From assembly GCA_037447655.1 (NCBI GenBank), contig JBBHKE010003158.1, forward strand, positions 62,001 to 126,000: a stretch of DNA of 64,000 bases. The letters are read 5' to 3'. Below, one piece after another: positions 1-12,106 of this stretch. Origin of the DNA: Zygnema cylindricum (Eukaryota; Streptophyta; Zygnematophyceae; Zygnematales; Zygnemataceae). Position numbers and translations under genes: made by a program. Each line of letters opens with the position of its first letter. The first letter of the stretch is position 1. The notes under the pieces were generated by a model that was not told the DNA's origin, did not search any database, and was given only the letters and a program-made list of their open reading frames with translations.

Positions 1-542
1 TAGTTTGGGACCATTTGGTTATATTGACGGCTTTGTGCAGTAGATCAAAGTTAGTATCTTGAGTTCTTCTTATCTTTGTTTCTGTGATGGTTACTACTTC
101 AGCAAGTGCTGGTGCTGCGCCCGCAATCATAGAACAACATAAAGTACTGAAGCCGCCGTACTTTATGTACGGATATATTTGGCACCACTCGCGGTCTGCC
201 TCGTGGCTAATTGGTGAACGTCATTCTGTTCCTTTCTCTTCCGGTCATCCAATACGATGATGCCACGTGTCATTTCCTTCCATTTTGCCGAGCTGCTCCT
301 AGATAGTTGTTCCGGCATACCGGCACTCATGTGTAACGTGCGTTCTTTTTACGGCGATCGACTTGAACCGTTGGATCTGACGACGCGCCGAATAAATGTT
401 GACCGTTGAATTTCACCGGTCAATGTTCCGTGTTGACCGTTGAATTTCAACGGTCAACTCTCCGTTTTGATAGCGTGAAATTCATGCTTGCTTTGCGATC
501 CGTCGATTGCGACATTTTCTTTCGTCCGTTGATGTTAAATGT
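1..542 (-). repeat. Old LTR remnant, left part
   Basis: No coding region is supported here. The stretch has LTR mid-region features shared with the other LTRs in the window: a CCACGTGTCA-type block, a cgtccgttgat...ttaaat segment resembling the reverse complement of the F LTRs, and short CCGTACATAAAG-like words. It ends at the insertion point of the solo LTR at 543, and its continuation resumes at 1782. It is most likely the host LTR into which the solo LTR inserted, read as minus-sense. Sequence decay makes the exact family uncertain. Confidence 0.4.
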
Positions 543-1365
543 TGAAATTCTATGTGCTCCATTGCCCACAGAATCGCAGATCCAAAAGAAGCTAATCTAG
601 ATAGTGCCGACTCCAAGTTGATATAAACCCGAATGAATGATCCCTTGATAATCAAAACCCCAATACAACTTCACCCCTGTGAAGATAAGACCTTGTGTGT
701 GCTCAGTTCCACCACAGAATGCAAAGCTTGAATATGTGTTTTGGACAGTATTCCCCACTTTGACTTTCCCACTGAATAAGAGCCACCCTGACACATAAAA
801 ACCTTTGACCGACTACACCGCTGTGTAGCGTAGACTCCCCTGAGTCCACGGCAAAAAGAATCACTGAATTTGCTCACCCGAGCAGTAAGTTATCGATGGT
901 CAAAGATGACCTTTATAGTAACAAGCTCTCTTAGAGAGAGGTACCGAAATATCACTAAGTCTTAGTCTGCCTACTCATGACTACCTACTACTAAACCCCA
1001 GTCCAGTAGGAACACTATATAGTACAAGAAGGTACAATGGGCGATGTACTTATTGTACGACCATTGTACGACAAGGTCTACAAGGTGACACCTGTCAAAT
1101 CGGAAGCCATGGTTCCTCCTCCCATCTTCTCCGGTATCAAATAATGTGGCGCCACGTGGCACCGCGTGACGCTATCTCCGTATGCCGCCAAAAGCTCACT
1201 TCGCGTGGCGGCTATAATGTCGGCCGTCCGATCAAAACATATTTTACACGGTTCAGATTCGCGTACATGTAGGAATTGCTCCTTTTGGTTAGTCTGCTAT
1301 TAATTAGCTGTTGCGTTAATGTTTATGTATTTATGAAACCCGTCACGTGTATCGTTTCGATAAAG

Positions 1366-1440
1366 CCTTATTGGTTAAGGCTTACGTCTACAAATATAAC
1401 CACGGATCATGGTTCAAATCTGGTTTAGAGCAGTTTTTGG
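1366..1440 (+). other. tRNA-like block (A-box/B-box) in solo LTR
   Basis: On the plus strand, antisense to the LTR, the words TTGGTTAAGGC (A-box-like) and GGTTCAAATC (matching the B-box core GGTTCRANTC) lie about 45 bases apart. A second, weaker block follows at 1525-1590 with a T-arm-like hairpin CCAGGAT-CAA-ATCCTGG. No full cloverleaf was found by eye, so this is a tRNA-like module rather than a tRNA gene. Confidence 0.45.
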
Positions 1441-1524
1441 TTATTTGTTAGTTTGTTAGAACTCTCTTCTTGTTTATGTATAAATACCTATTGTACCCTA
1501 TATATGCCATCGTTTACTCTAAGC

Positions 1525-1590
1525 TATAGGCTAAAGCTAACGTCCAAGTAGGATGTAGGTACCAGGATCAAATCCTGGAACCGTCATAAC
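1525..1590 (+). other. tRNA-like block in U3 of solo LTR
   Basis: GGCTAAAGCTAACG (A-box-like) is followed by a T-arm-like hairpin, CCAGGAT-CAA-ATCCTGG. This is the position-equivalent of the tRNA-like blocks in the other LTRs and is antisense to the element. The B-box-like core is GGATCAAATCC. Confidence 0.45.
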
Positions 1591-1781
1591 CATTTTGGTA
1601 CAAACTACGAATTAGTCTATCTCTTTAGACAGCCATGGCTCTAGCTCTCTCTCTGGTCTTCAGTGACTGCAACAAGTATGGGGACCGGAGAGAGTTGAGC
1701 GAGAAGCAGGTTGCCTTTGCTGACTTACTCTATTTATTTTTCCAATACAGACCTAGAAAATACATAAATTTCAACAAATGT

Positions 1782-2107
1782 TTGTTTCATTTATTTCGTG
1801 TGGTACTGCATATCGTGCGGTACCATACGTTCCATGTTGCATTTCGTTTCATAAGATGTTAAATGAAATATGTCGTGTATGTTACTTTAAATATCTATCA
1901 AGTACAAACGTATGTAAGGAAAAGTCAAGACCTACCGGTTAAGGCGGGCGCCTATTCCGTACGGCATTCGTTCGAAGGGCACAGGATCAAAGTTTGTATG
2001 TGGCAATTATGTTTTGCAAGAGCTTTGTCTTTTGTCTATCTTCTCATCTATCTAAGAGAGCCATGGCTGCCTGTCAATTCTCAATGACTATGACAAGTAT
2101 GAGAACT
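1782..2107 (-). repeat. Old LTR remnant, right part
   Basis: This continues the LTR interrupted at 542. It contains a degenerate tRNA-like block near 1930-1990 (CCGGTTAAGGC then AGGATCAAAG) and the shared U3 block gccatggct...caatgactatgacaagtatg at 2060-2092. It then runs into the satellite at about 2108. The order of these marks is the same as in the outer third of the intact LTRs. Confidence 0.6.
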
Positions 2108-5100
2108 CTAGGACTCAAAAAAGGTAGAATACACAAATTGTAAACGCTAACAAATATAGTTTCTAAATTGTACAAACTGTTAACGCTAACAGTAATTGTT
2201 TCCTAACTTACACAAACTGTTAGCGCAAAAAAGAATTGTTATCAAATTACACAAATTGTTAGCGCTTACAAGAATTGTTACCTAACTTAAACAAACTTTT
2301 ATCTAAACTACACAAACTGTTTGCGCTATAAGGAAATGTTACCTAATTTACACAAACAACAGTAATTGTTATATAAACTGTTAGCGCTTATAAGAATTGT
2401 TATCTAGATTACACAAACTGTTAGCGTTAACAGGAGTTGTTAACTAACTCCCACAAACTGTTATCGCTAACATGAATTGTTACCAAAATTACATAAATGT
2501 TAGCACTAACAGAAATTGTTACCAAAATTACATAAACTGTTAGCGCTACCAAGAATTGTAACCAAACTTACACAAACCGTTAGCACTAACAGGAATTGTT
2601 ACCTAACTTACACAAGCTATTAGCGCTAACAAGAATTGTTATCTAAATTAAACAAATTGTTAGCGCTAACAAGAACTGTAACCTAACTTACACAAACTGT
2701 TTGCACTAACAGGAATTGTTATCTAAACTACACAAAGAATAGCGCTAACAAGAATTGTTATCTACACTACACAAACTGTTAGCGCTAATACAAATTGTTA
2801 CCTAACTTACACAAACTGCTAGCGCTAACAAAATTTGCTACCTAACTTACACAAACTGTTAGCGCTTACAAAAATTGCTACCTAACTTACACAAGCTATT
2901 AACGCTAAGAAGAATTGTTATCTAACCTACACAAACTGTTAGAGCTAACATGAATTGTTATCTAAACTACACAAAATGCTAGCGTTAATAAGAATTGTTA
3001 CCTTACTTACACACCTGTTAGGTCTAACAAGATTTGTAACCTAACTTACAAGAATTTTTAGCACAAACAAGAATTATTATCTTAATTTCACAAACAGTTA
3101 ACACTAACAAATATGCTAAACTAACTTACACAAACTGTTAGCGCTAAAAGGAATTGTTATCTAAACTACACAACCTGTTAGAGCTAACAAAAATTGTAAC
3201 TTTAATAAGAGAAGTTAGCGCTAACAAGAATTGTTACCTAACTTACACAAACTGTTAGCGCTTACACGAATTGTTACCCAAATTACACAAACTGTTAGCG
3301 CTAACCAGAATTATAACCTAACTTCAAAAATTGTTAGCGCTATCGGGAATTGTTACATCAACTACATAAATTTTTAGCATTAACAAGAATTGTTATCTCA
3401 ATTACACAAAAAGATAACACTAATTAAACTGCTTAACCAACTAACAGAAACTATTAGCGCTAGCAAGAATTGTTACCTTGCTTACATAAACTCTTGGCGC
3501 TTACAAGAATTGTAACCTACCTTACACAGACTGTTAGCGCTAACAAGAATTATTACATAACTTACAAAAAAATTTCGCATTAACAACAATTGTTTTCTTA
3601 ATTACACAAACCGTTATCGCTAACAAGAATTATAACCCAACTTACAAAAACTGTTAGCGCTAAGAGGAATTAATACCTAACTAACAATTTTGGCACCAAG
3701 GTATCCCGCTATCCTCAAATGTTCAACCGAAGAACTTAAACCCTAACAAAATCATATCTACTAAGAACGCTAAGTAAGTATCCGAACTTTCACAAACTCC
3801 AGAGCTAGGAATTTACCAGAGATAAAATGTTAATGTGATCTGTTACCAACTTACACAAACATTAGCACTAACAGGAATTACCTTTACTTACTTAAAACGA
3901 CTACTAACAATAATCAAGTATCTAAATTAAACAAATTGTTAGAGCTAACCTGAATTATAACCTAACTTACACAAACCTTGGCCGTAACGTGAATTGTTAT
4001 CTAACCAAACAAAGTGTGTAAGCGCCATGGAATTGTTAACTAAACCACAATAAACTGTTAGCGCAACACTAATTGTTACCCAACATACCATGTTAGTGCT
4101 ACCAAAAATTGCTACCTGAACTCCACAACCTATTAGCTTTAACAAGAATTGTTATCTAAACTACAAACTATTTGAGCTACCGTGAATTGCTTTCAAACTA
4201 CGAAACTCACAGCTAATAACACTGTTACCTAAACACACAAACTGTTAGCGCTAACAAGAATTTTTACCTAACTTACACAAACTGTTAGGGCTAACATGAA
4301 TTGAAACCTAACTAAAAAATACTATTAGCACTAACAGGAATTGTTACTTTACTTACAGGAATTTTTAGCACTAACAAGATTTTTTATATTAATTACACAA
4401 ACAGTTAACACTATCAAAAATGCTTTAATAACTTACATAAACTCTTAGCGCTAATAATAATTGTTATCTAAAATGCACAAATGTTAGAGCTAACAAGAAT
4501 TGTAACCTAAATTATAGAGCTATTAGCGCTAACAAGAATTGTTATCTAAATTTCACAAACTGTTAGCGCTAACTAGAATTGTTACCCAAATTACACATAC
4601 TGTTAGCGCTAACAATAATTATAACCTAACTAACAAAAACTGTTAGCTCTAACAGTATTTGTTACCTAACTTACAAATATTTTTTGCACTAACAAGAATT
4701 GTTATCTTTATTACACAAACAGTTAACACTAACAGAAATGCTTATCTAACTTACAGAAACTGTTAGCGCTAACATAAATTTTTATCTAAACTACAAAAAC
4801 TATTAGCGCTAATAGAAATTATTACCAAACTTACACAAACCGTGTGCGCTAACAAGAAGTGCTACCTAACTTACACAAACTGTTAGCGCTAACAGGAATT
4901 GATACCCGAATTACACAAATTGTTATCGCTAATAAGAAATTTAACTAACTTACAAAACCTGCCAATGTGAATGGACTCAATCTCATAAATTTTGGCCAAC
5001 AAAAAAATTGTTTTATTAATTACAAAACGCTTAATTTTCAACAAATGCTAACTAACTTACGTAAACTGCTAGCTTAATGAATCATTGTTATCTAAACTAC

Positions 5101-5971
5101 AAAAACTGTTAGCGCTAATTGTAATTGTTACCTAACTTACATAAATTGTTAACGCTAACAATAAGTGTTATCTAACTTACACAAACTGTTAGCGGTAAGA
5201 GGAATTGTTACCAAAATAAAAAAACTCATAATAATGAATTGCTAACAAAACCATTATCGCTAAATAAGAATTCGTTATCAAATAAAGAATTGTTACGCTT
5301 ATCAAGAATTGTAGCTCAATCTCATAAGCTAGCAAAGGAATTTTTATTCAACTACATAAGTGTTAGCCAACATGAATGTTATCTAAACTACACAAACCGA
5401 TAGGTTGGCAATAAAATTGTTACTAACTTACACAAATTGTTACCGTTAAAAAAATGCTACCTAACTTACACAAACTATTAGCTTATGTGAATCAGTATTC
5501 CTAACTCAATAAACGAGCTAACAATTTTGTTATCTTAACTACACAAACTCTAAGAGCTAACAAGAATTGTTATCTAAACTACACAAACTATTAGCGCTAA
5601 CAAGAATTGTTATCTAATTTACACAAATTGTTAGTGCTAACAAGAATTATAACCTAACTTACAAAGGGTGTTATGCTAACAGGAATTGTTGACTAACTTA
5701 GAGAAATTTTTAGCACTAACAATAATTGTTATATTAATTAAACAAACAGTTAACACTAACATAAATGCTTAACTAACTTACGGAAACTGTTAGCGCTTAC
5801 ACGAATTGTTATCTAAACAACAAAAACTGTTAGAGCTAATAGTAATTGTCACATAACTTACAAAAACTGTTAGCGCTAACAAGAATTGTAACCTAAATTA
5901 GAGAAACTGTTAGCGCTAACAAGAATTGTTATCTAAATTACACAAACTGTTAGCCCCAACGGGATATGTTT
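2108..5971 (-). repeat. 40-bp satellite array 1 (reverse orientation)
   Basis: Roughly 97 degenerate copies of a 40-bp monomer. Each carries the palindrome TTAGCGCTAA (extended form TGTTAGCGCTAACA) and a spacer of the type ttgttacctaacttacacaaac. The array runs opposite to all the larger arrays in the window. It is more diverged than the others, with truncated monomers and odd inserts at about 3690-3830 and 4940-5500. It contains no ORF. The right end abuts the truncated LTR of element B at 5972. Confidence 0.95.
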
Positions 5972-6905
5972 CAAGGCATCTAGAAGATATGAGCTCTAGA
6001 GTTTCCCAAAAACAGTTGACAGCTTCACAAACTAACCACTTAGGCCTCTCACAGGATCTTATAAAAACAGTAAAAAAGAATGAAATTAAACGCACATATA
6101 GATTTCATATCATATAATAACTTCACAAAGTTTCAGATGAAAAAACCAAACAGGCTGATCACACCAACAGGTCAAAGATGCAGAAAACAGTTTGCCATTG
6201 CTTTGATAAACTTGTTTGTGATACTCAAAATATTGTAAGTCCTACAAGTTATACTCAAAGAGTTCACTACTCAAATGTAAGGAGGCATACCAGCCGTACG
6301 GTATCTACCAACTACCTAAACTATTGTAAGTATACCCGAATAGTTCGAAGTATGTCAGATTGAACAAATATACAATAATAAACAAATTAGCAAAATGACA
6401 AACCTATGCTGTACAGAATATTTACACCAACATCTCCACAATCTTTGTACATCAAAAACCAAGCTACCACTAAGCAACCACTAAACAAATATCATTACTC
6501 GGAATCTAAACTTTTTATATTTTTCGCAGCTGCGACAACTGCTTGTCCGTACGGATCATTTCATATTATCCGCAGCTGTGTTGACTTGTCTGCATTGCAG
6601 CTGCTCCGTAACGGCGGCGCGTATTTATCCAAAAAACTCTAGCTGCGTTGGCCTGTCTGCGTCGCAGCTGCGGTGTACCAGCGGAGCCTATTTCAACCTT
6701 TTGATTATTGTACATCGGATCGTTTCGCGATCCGCTCTCCATTTCTCAATGCTTGTTCAACCACTCAATGAGTCTTTTAATTCAATTTAGGTATATCCGT
6801 ACGTTCGCTCCCCCAACCCATGAATAAATTCACACTTCCATATTAAATGCGATTAGTAATTACTCACAAACTTTCACGTTCGCAGGAAACTGATTTTTCA
6901 AAACA
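5972..6905 (-). repeat. 3' LTR of element B, truncated
   Basis: The sequence aligns by eye with 9516-10432 of the partner LTR, including aaggcatctagaag at the start and ctgatttttcaaaaca at the end. The U5-side end is missing. The adjacent internal sequence reads on the minus strand as a purine tract (ATGAGGGAGAAA) ending at the LTR, as expected for plus-strand priming. The interior holds clusters of the word gcagctg. Confidence 0.8.
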
Positions 6906-7466
6906 TTTCTCCCTCATAAATTTAGTTTCGTGCACCTGAAAAATATGCAGCGTATATTGGTATGCTGTTATGTTGCGCTAGTTTGACATCGGAGCCAAGT
7001 ATGAATATGAAATGCAACGTGTACTAGTATGTTGTCATGTTGCGCTCCTTTTCCCTTATCTTCTCTTTTACAACCTCATCTACTGAGAACTAAAGCTTTC
7101 AAATTCAACACTCCCTTAAAGCTTTAGACTCAGTACTCCACTCTGTCTGCAAATCTTTCTACTCTAATGAAGGTACATGCAAAAGCAAGGATGTAAAAAT
7201 ATTTAGAGGTTGTAGAAACTCATTCACAACTTCCACTACTCATCATGCAAAGACTTAGCAAAATTAACACATCACCACTGCTTCCGCAGCCTGCTACCAT
7301 TTCCCAACCTCCGCCTTCTTGCAAATTTTGTCCTGTACCATCTCCCTCTATGCCATAAATGCCAAACTCTTCTTCATTAATGCTATAACATTTCTCTAGT
7401 AAATATGAATTCCTAGTCGTATTCGTCATGTAGCGATGTAATCAAAATTTGTCAAAAATCTGTCTC
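6906..7466 (-). other. 3' untranslated part of element B
   Basis: This lies between the gag-like frame and the 3' LTR. The polypurine tract is at its left edge (about 6906-6920). A short open stretch on the minus strand (7220-7429, rich in Gly and Glu) has no recognisable motif and lies in a different frame from gag. No conserved domain is seen. Confidence 0.55.
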
Positions 7467-9362
7467 CTACACACTTTTTTCAAACAGTCGCTGCACATTC
7501 TTCCCTGTTACATACTTCCACGCCTTTCCTTTCCTTTGATATATGTTACTGACGCTTCTGCACAAAATTCCGTTAGAATTTCTTAAAAGGTCATTCAAGT
7601 CTCCCCATTTTTCTTTCACACATTTTCTCAACGTTGTCGGTTGCGTTCTTCGGTGTGATCGATTTTGTAACATTTTTCTTCTCTAATTGTCTTTCCTTGT
7701 TTTGTTATGACTTCCTGTTCTGTTCATAGACTTTGTATTTTTTCCATGGTTTCCCTTCCTATTGCCTCTATGACGTGTAATTTTTTTCACTAATTTTTGG
7801 TATTTTTGCATAGATCTGCCACTTCTCTTAACTGTATTTATTTTCAATATATTTATTCTGATCCTCTTTTCAGTTAGCTGCTCTGTCCTCTTCCTAGTAT
7901 TCTTTCCTATTTTCCATATTCCTCCAAATTTATGACTTTTTCCACTCTCATGAACTTTCTTCCTTAGCCTCATTTTCTTAACAGTTTTTGTCGGTTTTTC
8001 CTTGATTTCAACAATTTTTAAACCCATAGTATTTTCCACTTCTGATGTTAATTCCCCATTTTGTGTCATTTCACTCTTTCCTATCTCATCATCTTCTTTT
8101 TCCCTTTCTCTAAGTTATGTTTTCATTTTTGTGTTCTCATTTTCTAAAGAATATTCTTCAATCAATTTTAAGTTTACTACTTTAACTCCGCTTACTTCAG
8201 GAATCTCTTCTCCCTCTACGTCATTATCACACACCATTTTATCACAAGAAGAAGTCACACAAACCGAGTCTTTTTCACACTCTTCTTTTTCTTTACTGTT
8301 TTCGGTGATAATAATTTTTCCAGTTTCTTCCGCTTCCATGTGCCTTTCACTTCCTTCGACTTCTCTTATTGTAGTTGCCTCTTCCTTTAGTAAGTTTGTG
8401 TCACTCACCAATATGTCATAAGAAATATTGACAATAACCGGATCCTTTTCTGTCACCTCTTTCTCCTCATTCCGAACAACACAGAAGGTTGGTAAATAAA
8501 TAAATTCGTCAACACACGGTGCATGCCTTTTGTTATCTATCGAGTCTTGTCCCTCGCTCACGAAAGCACTTGATTCCTTTCTTGTTGGGGGTCGGACTAG
8601 GTTGTTGTCCCATCCATCTCTAAAATTTCGTGTAACACATGCACTTTTATACGATGGACATACCCTGAAGGTTTGTCCTAAATCATTACAGTAAAAACAA
8701 TTATTAGGCCGATCTCCGAACTCACTATTACCTTTACTTTTTTGAAACTGAGACTTAGATTCCTTTATATTCCTTTCACTTGATAAAACCTTTCTATTAG
8801 CTTCTTCATCTAGAACAACTCGTCTAGCTACAGTTAAACTCCAATCTTTTTTATCAATTGAAGTCAATCGATCTAGTGCACTCTTATATTCTTCATGTAG
8901 ACTTCCCATTATCAAGATAGCTTGTTGAGCATCTATAAATTTTCCTCCTGCCGAATCATTTTCTGCAAATAATACTTCTAAGTCAATACAGTGTTTCTCC
9001 ATACTACCTCCTACATACTTCTGTTCAACTATTTTAATAACACTGCTAAGCGAATGATATAAAGACGTCTTTGCATGCATACATTCTAAGCTTTTCCATA
9101 ATTCAGCTGCCCTTTTAAAACTTAGGTATGACATTACCAAATCCTCAATCAAGGAGTTCTTGATAATCCTTAGACACTCATGATTTTTCCTTTTCCATCC
9201 ATTTGATGTTTCAGTCAAGGTACCGTCAACCACATCCATTAACTCCATCATCTCGAAGTAGCTCTCGAGTGCACACTTCCAAAACTGATATTTTGATTCA
9301 TCAAGTATAGGTAGCTATGGGTGTGGGCCCATAACCTGCTGTCCAGAGCCGATTTTAGCCAT
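7467..9362 (-). pseudogene. gag: Gag-like polyprotein of element B with long charged tail
   Basis: The frame starts at an ATG inside the LTR (9360-9362, context CCATGG) and crosses the primer-binding site. It stays in one frame to 7467 with only three in-frame stops: TAG at codon 16, TAA near 8115 and TAG near 7683. The N-terminal part is gag-like (KYQFWKCALESYF, then ELWKSL). A zinc knuckle follows with Cys-X2-Cys-X4-Gln-X4-Cys, the usual His being Gln. Downstream is an acidic stretch rich in Glu and Asp, then a Lys/Arg-rich stretch of about 130 residues. No protease DSG motif is present. The keeping of one frame over about 630 codons suggests past selection on gag. The function of the tail is unknown. 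Confidence 0.7.
9325..9336 (-). other. Primer-binding site of element B
   Basis: Minus strand GGTTATGGGCCC follows the CA end of the 5' LTR directly. It is complementary to the anticodon stem-loop region of initiator tRNA-Met, the half-tRNA primer known from Drosophila copia, rather than to a tRNA 3' end. Confidence 0.8.
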
Positions 9363-10432
9363 GGATTACTCACGGAAACACCCACAGACTACCTCAAAAA
9401 CAGCTGTGTTTCAGACAACACAGATTACTCCACTATAATTAGAATCACTTCAAACTACATCAATGTACATTATACCAAATACAATGTAAACTTCCAAAGT
9501 TAAAGCTAAATCCCCTAAGGCATCTAGAAGATATGAGCTCCAGAGTTTCCCAAAAACAGCTGACTGCTTCACAAACTAACCAGTTAGGCCTCTCACAGGA
9601 TCTTACAAAAAGAAAAGAATAGAATGATATTGAACGCACATATAGATTCTATGTCATATAATAACTTCACAAAGTTTCAGATAAAAAAACCAAACATGCT
9701 GATCACACCAACAGGTCAAAGAAGCATAAAACAGTTTGCCATTGCTTTGATAAACTTGACTGTGATACTCAAAATATTCTAAGTCCTACAAGTTATACTC
9801 AAAGAGTTCACTACTCAATGTACGGAGGCATACCAGCCGTACGGTATCTACCATCTACCTAAACTATTGTAAATATACCCAAATAGTTCGAGGTATGTCA
9901 CACTGAACAAATCTACAATTATAAACTAATTAGCAAAATGACAAACCTATGTTGTACAAAACATTTACACCGACATCTACACAATCTTTGTACATCAAAA
10001 ACCAAGCTACCACTAAGCAACCACTAAACAAATATCATTACTCGGAATCTAAACTATTTATATTATCCGCAGCTGCGACAACTACTTGTCCGTACGGATC
10101 ATATCAAATTATCCCTGCTAACTTATTCGCATCGCAGCGACTGCATCATGACGCGCAGATTATCAAAAGTAGTCAAACTGCTGTCATACAGCGCACTGCG
10201 CGTGGCGAGAGAAGATATTTCAACATTTTGATTATTGTACATCGGATGGCTTCGCGATCCGCTGTTCATTTCTTAATGCTTGTTCAGCCACTCATTGAGT
10301 CCCTTCATTCAATTTAGGTATATCCGTAGGTTTGCTCCCCCAACCCATGAATCAATTCACACCTCCATATTAAATGCGATTAGTAATTACTCTCAAACTG
10401 TTACGTTCGCACGAGACTGACTTTTCAAAACA
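9337..10432 (-). repeat. 5' LTR of element B
   Basis: It has TG...CA ends: TGCTGTCC at 9337 and TTCAAAACA at 10432. It carries the gag start codon at 9360-9362. The outer end abuts satellite at 10433. The family is the same as the solo LTR at 40239-41131, which keeps the same ATGGCT start in the same position. Confidence 0.85.
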
Positions 10433-12106
10433 ACAAGGTTACGATTCCTTTTGGCGCCAAATGTTTGTGTAAGTTAGGTAACTTTCCCTGTTAGCGCTAA
10501 CAATTTGTGTAGTTTAGATAACAAATCCTATTAGCGCAAATTGTTTGTGTAAGTTAGGCTACAATTCTTGTTAACGCTAACAGTTTTCGTAAGTTTGGTA
10601 ACAATTTTTGTTAGCGCTAACGGTTTGTGTTATTTAGATAACAATTATTGTTAGCGCTAACAGTTTCTGTAATTTGGGTAACAATTCGTGTTAGGGCTAA
10701 CAATTTAAGTAGTTTAGATATTAATTCATGTTAGCGCTAACACTTTGTGTAGTTTAGATAACAATTTGTGTGAGCGCTAACAGTTTGTGTAAGTTTGGTA
10801 ACAATTCTAGTTAGCGCTAACTGTTTCTGTAAGTTAGGTAACAATTCATGTTAGCGCTAACAGTTTGTGTAATTTAGATAACAACTATTGTTAGCGGTAA
10901 TAGTTTGTAAAATTAAGGTTACAATTCATGTAAGTGATAACAGTTTAAATAGTGTAGAAAACAATTCCTGTTAGCGCTAACAGTTTGTGTAGTTTAGATA
11001 TCAATTAGTGTGAGCGCTAACAGTTTGTGTAATTTAGGTAACAATTCATGTTAGCGCTAATAGTTCAAGTAATTTAGATAGAAAATTTTGTTAGCTCTAA
11101 CAGTTTTTGTAAGTTAGGTTACAATTGTTGTTATTGTTAACGGTTAGTTTAATTTAGGGAACAATTCTTGTTAGCGCTAACAGTTTGTGTAGTTTAGATA
11201 ACAATTATTGTTAGCGCTAAAAGTTTGTGTAATTTAGATAACAATTTCAGTTAGCGCTAAAAGTTTGTGTAATTTAGATAACAATTCTTTTTAGCGCTAA
11301 CTGTTTGTGTAAGTTAGGTAATAATTCGTGTTAGCGTTAACAGTTTGTGTAGTTAAGAGAACAATTCCTGTTAGCATTAAAAGTTTTTGTAAGTTAGGCA
11401 ACATTTCCTGTTTGCTCTAATAGTTTGTGTAAGTTAGGCTAGAATTCTTTTTAGCGCTAGTAGTTTGTGTAATTTAGATAACAATTATTGTTATCGGTAA
11501 CAGTTTTTGTAAGTTAGGTTACAATTCTTGTTAGCGCTTACAATTTGTGTAATTTAGATAACAATTCTTGTTAGCGCTAACAGTTTCTGTAATTTAGACA
11601 ACAATTCTTGTTAGCGCAAACAGTTTCTATAAGTTAGGTTACAATTTTTGTTAGCGCTAACAGTTTGTGTAAGTTAGGTAACAATCCCTGTTAACGCTAG
11701 CAATTTGTGTAATTTAGGTAAGAATTATTGTTAGGGCGATCAATTAGTGTAAGTGAGATATCAATAATTGTTAGCGCTAGCAGTTTGTGTAATTTAGGTA
11801 ACAAATCGTGTTAGCACTAACACTTTGTGTTATATAGATAAATATTATTGTTAGCGGTAACAGTTTGTAAAAGTAAGGTTACAATTCTTGTTAGCACTAC
11901 CAGTTTTTGTAAGTTAGGCTACAATATTTGTTAGCGCTAACAATTTGTGTAAGTTAGGTAACAATTCCTGTTAGTGCTAACAATTTATGTAATTTTTGTT
12001 AGCCCTAACAGTATTTGTAAGTTAGGTTACAATTCATGTAAGCTAGCCCTAAGAGTTTGTGTAAGTTAGTTAACAATTCGTGTTAGCGCTTAAAATTTGT
12101 GTAGTT
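10433..12106 (+). repeat. 40-bp satellite array 2
   Basis: About 42 monomers in forward orientation, mostly of the palindromic TTAGCGCTAA type, with spacer words gtttgtgtaagttagg or gtttagataacaatt. The unit length is 40 because the same word recurs at the same column every 120 bases. The array is interrupted at 12107 by a solo LTR and continues at 13262. Confidence 0.97.

Larger units (their letters stand above)
543..1776 (-). repeat. Solo LTR (A-like) with target duplication AATGT
   Basis: This 1234-bp LTR starts TGAAATTC and ends TTTCAACA, so it has TG...CA ends. AATGT is present on both sides (538-542 and 1777-1781), a perfect 5-bp duplication of the copia type. No internal domain is attached, so this is a solo LTR left by LTR-LTR recombination. 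Its inner end resembles the solo LTRs at 12107 and 16726 (shared block with gatagtgccgactcc). The outer part carries the conserved ccatggct...agtgactgcaacaagt block near 1634-1690. A TATAAAG-like box reads on the minus strand near 909-915, consistent with minus-sense transcription. Confidence 0.88.
5972..10432 (-). mobile_element. Non-autonomous copia-type element B (gag only)
   Basis: This minus-sense LTR element has a 1096-bp 5' LTR on the right (9337-10432), a primer-binding site at 9325-9336, and about 2.4 kb of internal sequence holding only a gag-like frame. A polypurine tract lies next to a 3' LTR on the left (5972-6905). The left LTR lacks roughly the first 178 bases of its partner and joins satellite directly. 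No protease, integrase, RT or RNase H motif is present, so mobilisation would need pol from another copia. The organisation recalls large non-autonomous LTR derivatives, but here gag is retained. Confidence 0.8.

Noticed and set aside
2108-5971. CRISPR-like array (short repeats at regular spacing)
   Set aside because: The spacers are themselves copies of one another and the unit is a contiguous 40-bp tandem repeat in eukaryotic DNA; there are no unique spacers and no cas genes.
8002-8421. Plus-strand ORF of 139 codons, Ser/Phe-rich
   Set aside because: It lies antisense to the gag-like frame of element B; its composition is the mirror of a Lys/Glu-rich coding strand.
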